Positions 62,152 to 64,000 of a stretch of 64,000 bases of DNA are shown here, piece by piece (position 1 is the first letter of the stretch; each line of letters starts with the position of its first letter). The stretch is from Porphyromonadaceae bacterium UBA4262. GTDB lineage: Bacteria; Bacteroidota; Bacteroidia; Bacteroidales; Muribaculaceae. The notes beneath the pieces were generated by a model, which worked only from the letters and a program-made list of their open reading frames with translations, ran no database searches and had not been told where the DNA came from. The translations under genes and the position numbers were made by a program. Location: positions 78,853-142,852 of the forward strand of contig DGWI01000012.1 in assembly GCA_002396085.1 (NCBI GenBank), written 5' to 3'.

Positions 62152-63120
62152 ATGAAACGATCAACATTCATGCGGCTTGTGCTCACCGCCATGATGTGCC
62201 TCAGCCTGAGCAGTTGGGCAGTGGCACAGGTGCGTGTAGGCATCGCCTGGCAACGCTCGGTCGACAACTACGACCGCGTCATTCACTCGATTGTCGCTGC
62301 AGGCGGGCAGCCGGTCATCTTGCAACAGTTGCGGCCCGCAGGCATAGACTATGACAGCATCAATGTGAGCAAGAAATACCTTGACAAGCATGGCATTCTG
62401 CTCCAGCCCTGGGCCGATCAGGTGAAGCGCGACACTTGGCACGGGAGCAAGGCCGAGGAGGCATTGCGAGGTGTTGACGCTGTTGTATTCTTGGGTGGAG
62501 GCGATGTCAGCCCCACCCTGCTGGCCACGCCACAACCCTGGCATGGCATCGAGGCCGAGACCAACCACGATGCCACCCGCGACCTGTCGGAATACCTGAC
62601 CATGGCCTACTGTCTGGACCACGACATCCCCATTCTGGGGCTGTGCCGTGGCATGCAGTTGTTAGGCGTCGTTTCGGGTGCTCCGCTCATCCAAGATCTT
62701 CCCGCCTATTTAAACAGCCTCGGCAAGAGCGACCGATATGTGCACCGCAGCGACCGTGACCGCGAGGGCGAACGCCACTACACAGCACACGATGTGCTGG
62801 TCATCGACCACCAGTCGCTGTTGTGGCGCATCGTTGGCACCAACACCATTCATGGCGCTCCCTCGTGGCATCACCAGGTGGTGGGCGATGTCACGGGTAC
62901 ACCTCTGCGTGTGACAGGCATCACACGCGACGACGGGGTGGAGGTCATCGAAGCCATTGAACGCACCGACAAGCACTTTGCTCTGGGCGTGCAGTTCCAC
63001 CCCGAGACCGCAGTGCGCAAGCATCTGGACCACGAGGCCGACGAGGCCTTGTTCATGCCAACCAATGAAGGGCTAGCCTATTTTCGTGCCCTGATCCAAG
63101 CAGCACGGAGGCGACGTTGA
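62152..63120 (+). CDS. Secreted class I glutamine amidotransferase-like hydrolase (peptidase C26)
   Basis: A 322-residue protein. A signal peptide (MKRSTFMRLVLTAMMCLSLS) precedes the C26 (gamma-glutamyl hydrolase-like) fold. The nucleophile is C165 in GLCRGMQLLG and the catalytic dyad is H283/E285 in GVQFHPE. FLGGGDVSPTL is the family oxyanion-side block. Cytoplasmic relatives split gamma-glutamyl-GABA or folate polyglutamates; the periplasmic location here suggests a different gamma-glutamyl substrate. The ATG at 62143 is another possible start. Its last 43 bases overlap the opposite glycosyltransferase gene. Confidence 0.87.
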   Translation: MKRSTFMRLVLTAMMCLSLSSWAVAQVRVGIAWQRSVDNYDRVIHSIVAAGGQPVILQQLRPAGIDYDSINVSKKYLDKHGILLQPWADQVKRDTWHGSKAEEALRGVDAVVFLGGGDVSPTLLATPQPWHGIEAETNHDATRDLSEYLTMAYCLDHDIPILGLCRGMQLLGVVSGAPLIQDLPAYLNSLGKSDRYVHRSDRDREGERHYTAHDVLVIDHQSLLWRIVGTNTIHGAPSWHHQVVGDVTGTPLRVTGITRDDGVEVIEAIERTDKHFALGVQFHPETAVRKHLDHEADEALFMPTNEGLAYFRALIQAARRRR

Positions 63121-63800
63121 ATGCGTTGTAAGATGGATTGATTAGGTAAGTCACCGACCCACGATGCGGCATAGTGGTGAATGGCATGAGTGAGCGGGGT
63201 AATGGTGACTTGGCCAGTGAAATAGTTCACCGGGCAGAGCCATTGCCAGGGGTAGATGGTGAATCCAGCACAGCGGACGATGCCGTCGGCAACAGGCTCG
63301 ACAGGCTCATCGGCCATGAGGCGGCGTGTGATGTCGACAATGGTATCGCCCTGACGGCCCGTCAAGGAGACGAAGTGTGTGTGTTGATAGTGTTTGAGCA
63401 TACGAACAATGAAGGGGTGGCCAGGCTCGCAGGCCATGCCCAGCCCCATGGCGCAGTGCAACACCGCATCGTCGCGATGCTCAGGTTGCTCTTGCCCCAT
63501 GAAGGGGCCCTGCTCTAACATGTCGTCGAGCGGGCGCAACAACTCGACATCGGTGTCGAGATAGATGCCACCATGATGGCTGAGAATCCACAGTCGCGCA
63601 TAGTCGCTGACATAAGCATACTGGCCCAAACGGTAGGCCTCGGCAGTGTATGGGACGCTGTAAACGTCAAAGTTGTCCTCGTCCCACTGCTTGATTTCGC
63701 AACCGGGCATGTGTTCGCGCCACGACGCGATGCAGCGCACCGCCAACTCGGGCAGTGGTTTGCCGCCAAACCAGCAGTAGTGGATGACACGCGGTATCAC
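63078..63800 (-). CDS. GT32-like glycosyltransferase (TcdA/TcdB-type sugar-binding DXD)
   Basis: A 240-residue glycosyltransferase. MIPRVIHYCWFGG at the start, then YVSDYARLWILSHHGGIYLD and TDVELLRPLD (the DXD metal site) are the pattern of GT32 capsular polysaccharide or mannosyltransferase-like enzymes. The C-terminal THAIHHYAASW is also typical. Donor and acceptor cannot be told. It overlaps the SemiSWEET gene by 4 bp (ATGA), and it overlaps the C26 gene end by 43 bases on the other strand. Confidence 0.88.
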   Translation of the reverse strand: MIPRVIHYCWFGGKPLPELAVRCIASWREHMPGCEIKQWDEDNFDVYSVPYTAEAYRLGQYAYVSDYARLWILSHHGGIYLDTDVELLRPLDDMLEQGPFMGQEQPEHRDDAVLHCAMGLGMACEPGHPFIVRMLKHYQHTHFVSLTGRQGDTIVDITRRLMADEPVEPVADGIVRCAGFTIYPWQWLCPVNYFTGQVTITPLTHAIHHYAASWVGDLPNQSILQRIQRRLRAAWIRARK

Positions 63801-64000
63801 TTGGGCTTCTTGAAGTAGTCGTTATACATCTTGATGCCGAAGATGATGGCACTCATCGTGGTCGTGAGCACGTTGCAGGTGAACAGCGGCCAGTTGCCAA
63901 TGAGCCACCCCTGAATGGCGAAACACAAGCCTCCCAGCCCCATGAGCAGGAACGTGCCCATGGCGATGTCGTCGGTCTTGCGGGTGCGCACGGTCTGGAT
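63797..64000 (-). CDS. SemiSWEET-like sugar transporter, truncated by window edge
   Basis: The frame is still open at the right edge: codons before the GTG at 63991 read I-Q-T, and the visible 67 residues hold two membrane helices of the PQ-loop family (RTRKTDDIAMGTFLL, then a second helix ending FGIKMYNDYF). A PQ-loop starting PQ would be just outside the window. SemiSWEETs are about 90 residues long and form dimeric sugar transporters; about 25 residues are missing. The stop overlaps the glycosyltransferase start by 4 bp. Confidence 0.75.
   Translation of the reverse strand: MQTVRTRKTDDIAMGTFLLMGLGGLCFAIQGWLIGNWPLFTCNVLTTTMSAIIFGIKMYNDYFKKPK

Overview
The window reads as chromosomal DNA from a gut-type Bacteroidales, most like Muribaculaceae or Prevotellaceae; genus cannot be fixed from sequence reading alone. 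The clues are -7 boxes of the TAnnTTTG type with TTTG about 20 bases upstream, a PorW/SprE lipoprotein of the type IX secretion system (T9SS), secreted proteins with T9SS-like C-terminal sorting tails or dockerin-like tails ending in MLGK, a BspA-type leucine-rich-repeat protein, and succinate/propionate pathway genes (MeaB, a succinate-type CoA-transferase). No prophage, plasmid, transposase or CRISPR array is visible.

Layout. 0-5 kb: a cut-off phosphodiester glycosidase, an ABC-type ATPase fused to a DUF4435/TOPRIM-like domain (a possible single-gene relative of PARIS defence), a SPOR lipoprotein and a YfcE-type phosphodiesterase. 5-14 kb: PorW with a very long charged tail, a NUDIX hydrolase and lipoprotein pair, MeaB, and two overlapping DUF1573 genes. 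14-15.2 kb: a gene-free block with six tandem 81-82 bp repeats and a 275 bp MITE-like element. 15.2-20.4 kb: a membrane-bound TPR-AraC regulator, a secreted protein, and a GYF_2/CD225-like membrane protein. 20.5-25 kb: tRNA-Gln, a GT2 glycosyltransferase, mtaB, tRNA-Arg, a CoA-transferase. 25-37 kb: an AraC-MFS pair, a small lipoprotein, nagB, surE, gltX, an unknown envelope protein, waaA, and a large NagB-like/PIG-L fusion. 37-42.5 kb: an LRR protein, a DUF3828-like protein and RNase R. 42.5-60.3 kb: two further TPR-AraC regulators, each near a DUF4143 ATPase and a secreted T9SS-type protein, separated by a LemA-TPM-TPM-DUF2752 operon, nhaD and a FadL-family porin. 60.3-64 kb: DUF4112, an unknown secreted protein, a secreted class-I glutamine amidotransferase-like hydrolase, a GT32-like glycosyltransferase and a truncated SemiSWEET.

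The most interesting theme is the set of three paralogous regulators built as signal peptide, periplasmic TPRs, one membrane helix and a cytoplasmic AraC domain, each beside a secreted protein. Two of the three are transcribed from promoters carrying the same CCTTGGATTT boxes, spaced exactly 33 bp apart with the last box 22 bp upstream of the -7 element. This suggests a shared or self-regulated circuit that appears not to be a standard two-component or ECF system. A second theme is the density of intergenic repeats: a palindromic CATGCAGAT family, a 110-140 bp AT-rich family, short self-complementary micro-repeats and a MITE. All functional statements are from reading motifs by eye; no database search was run.
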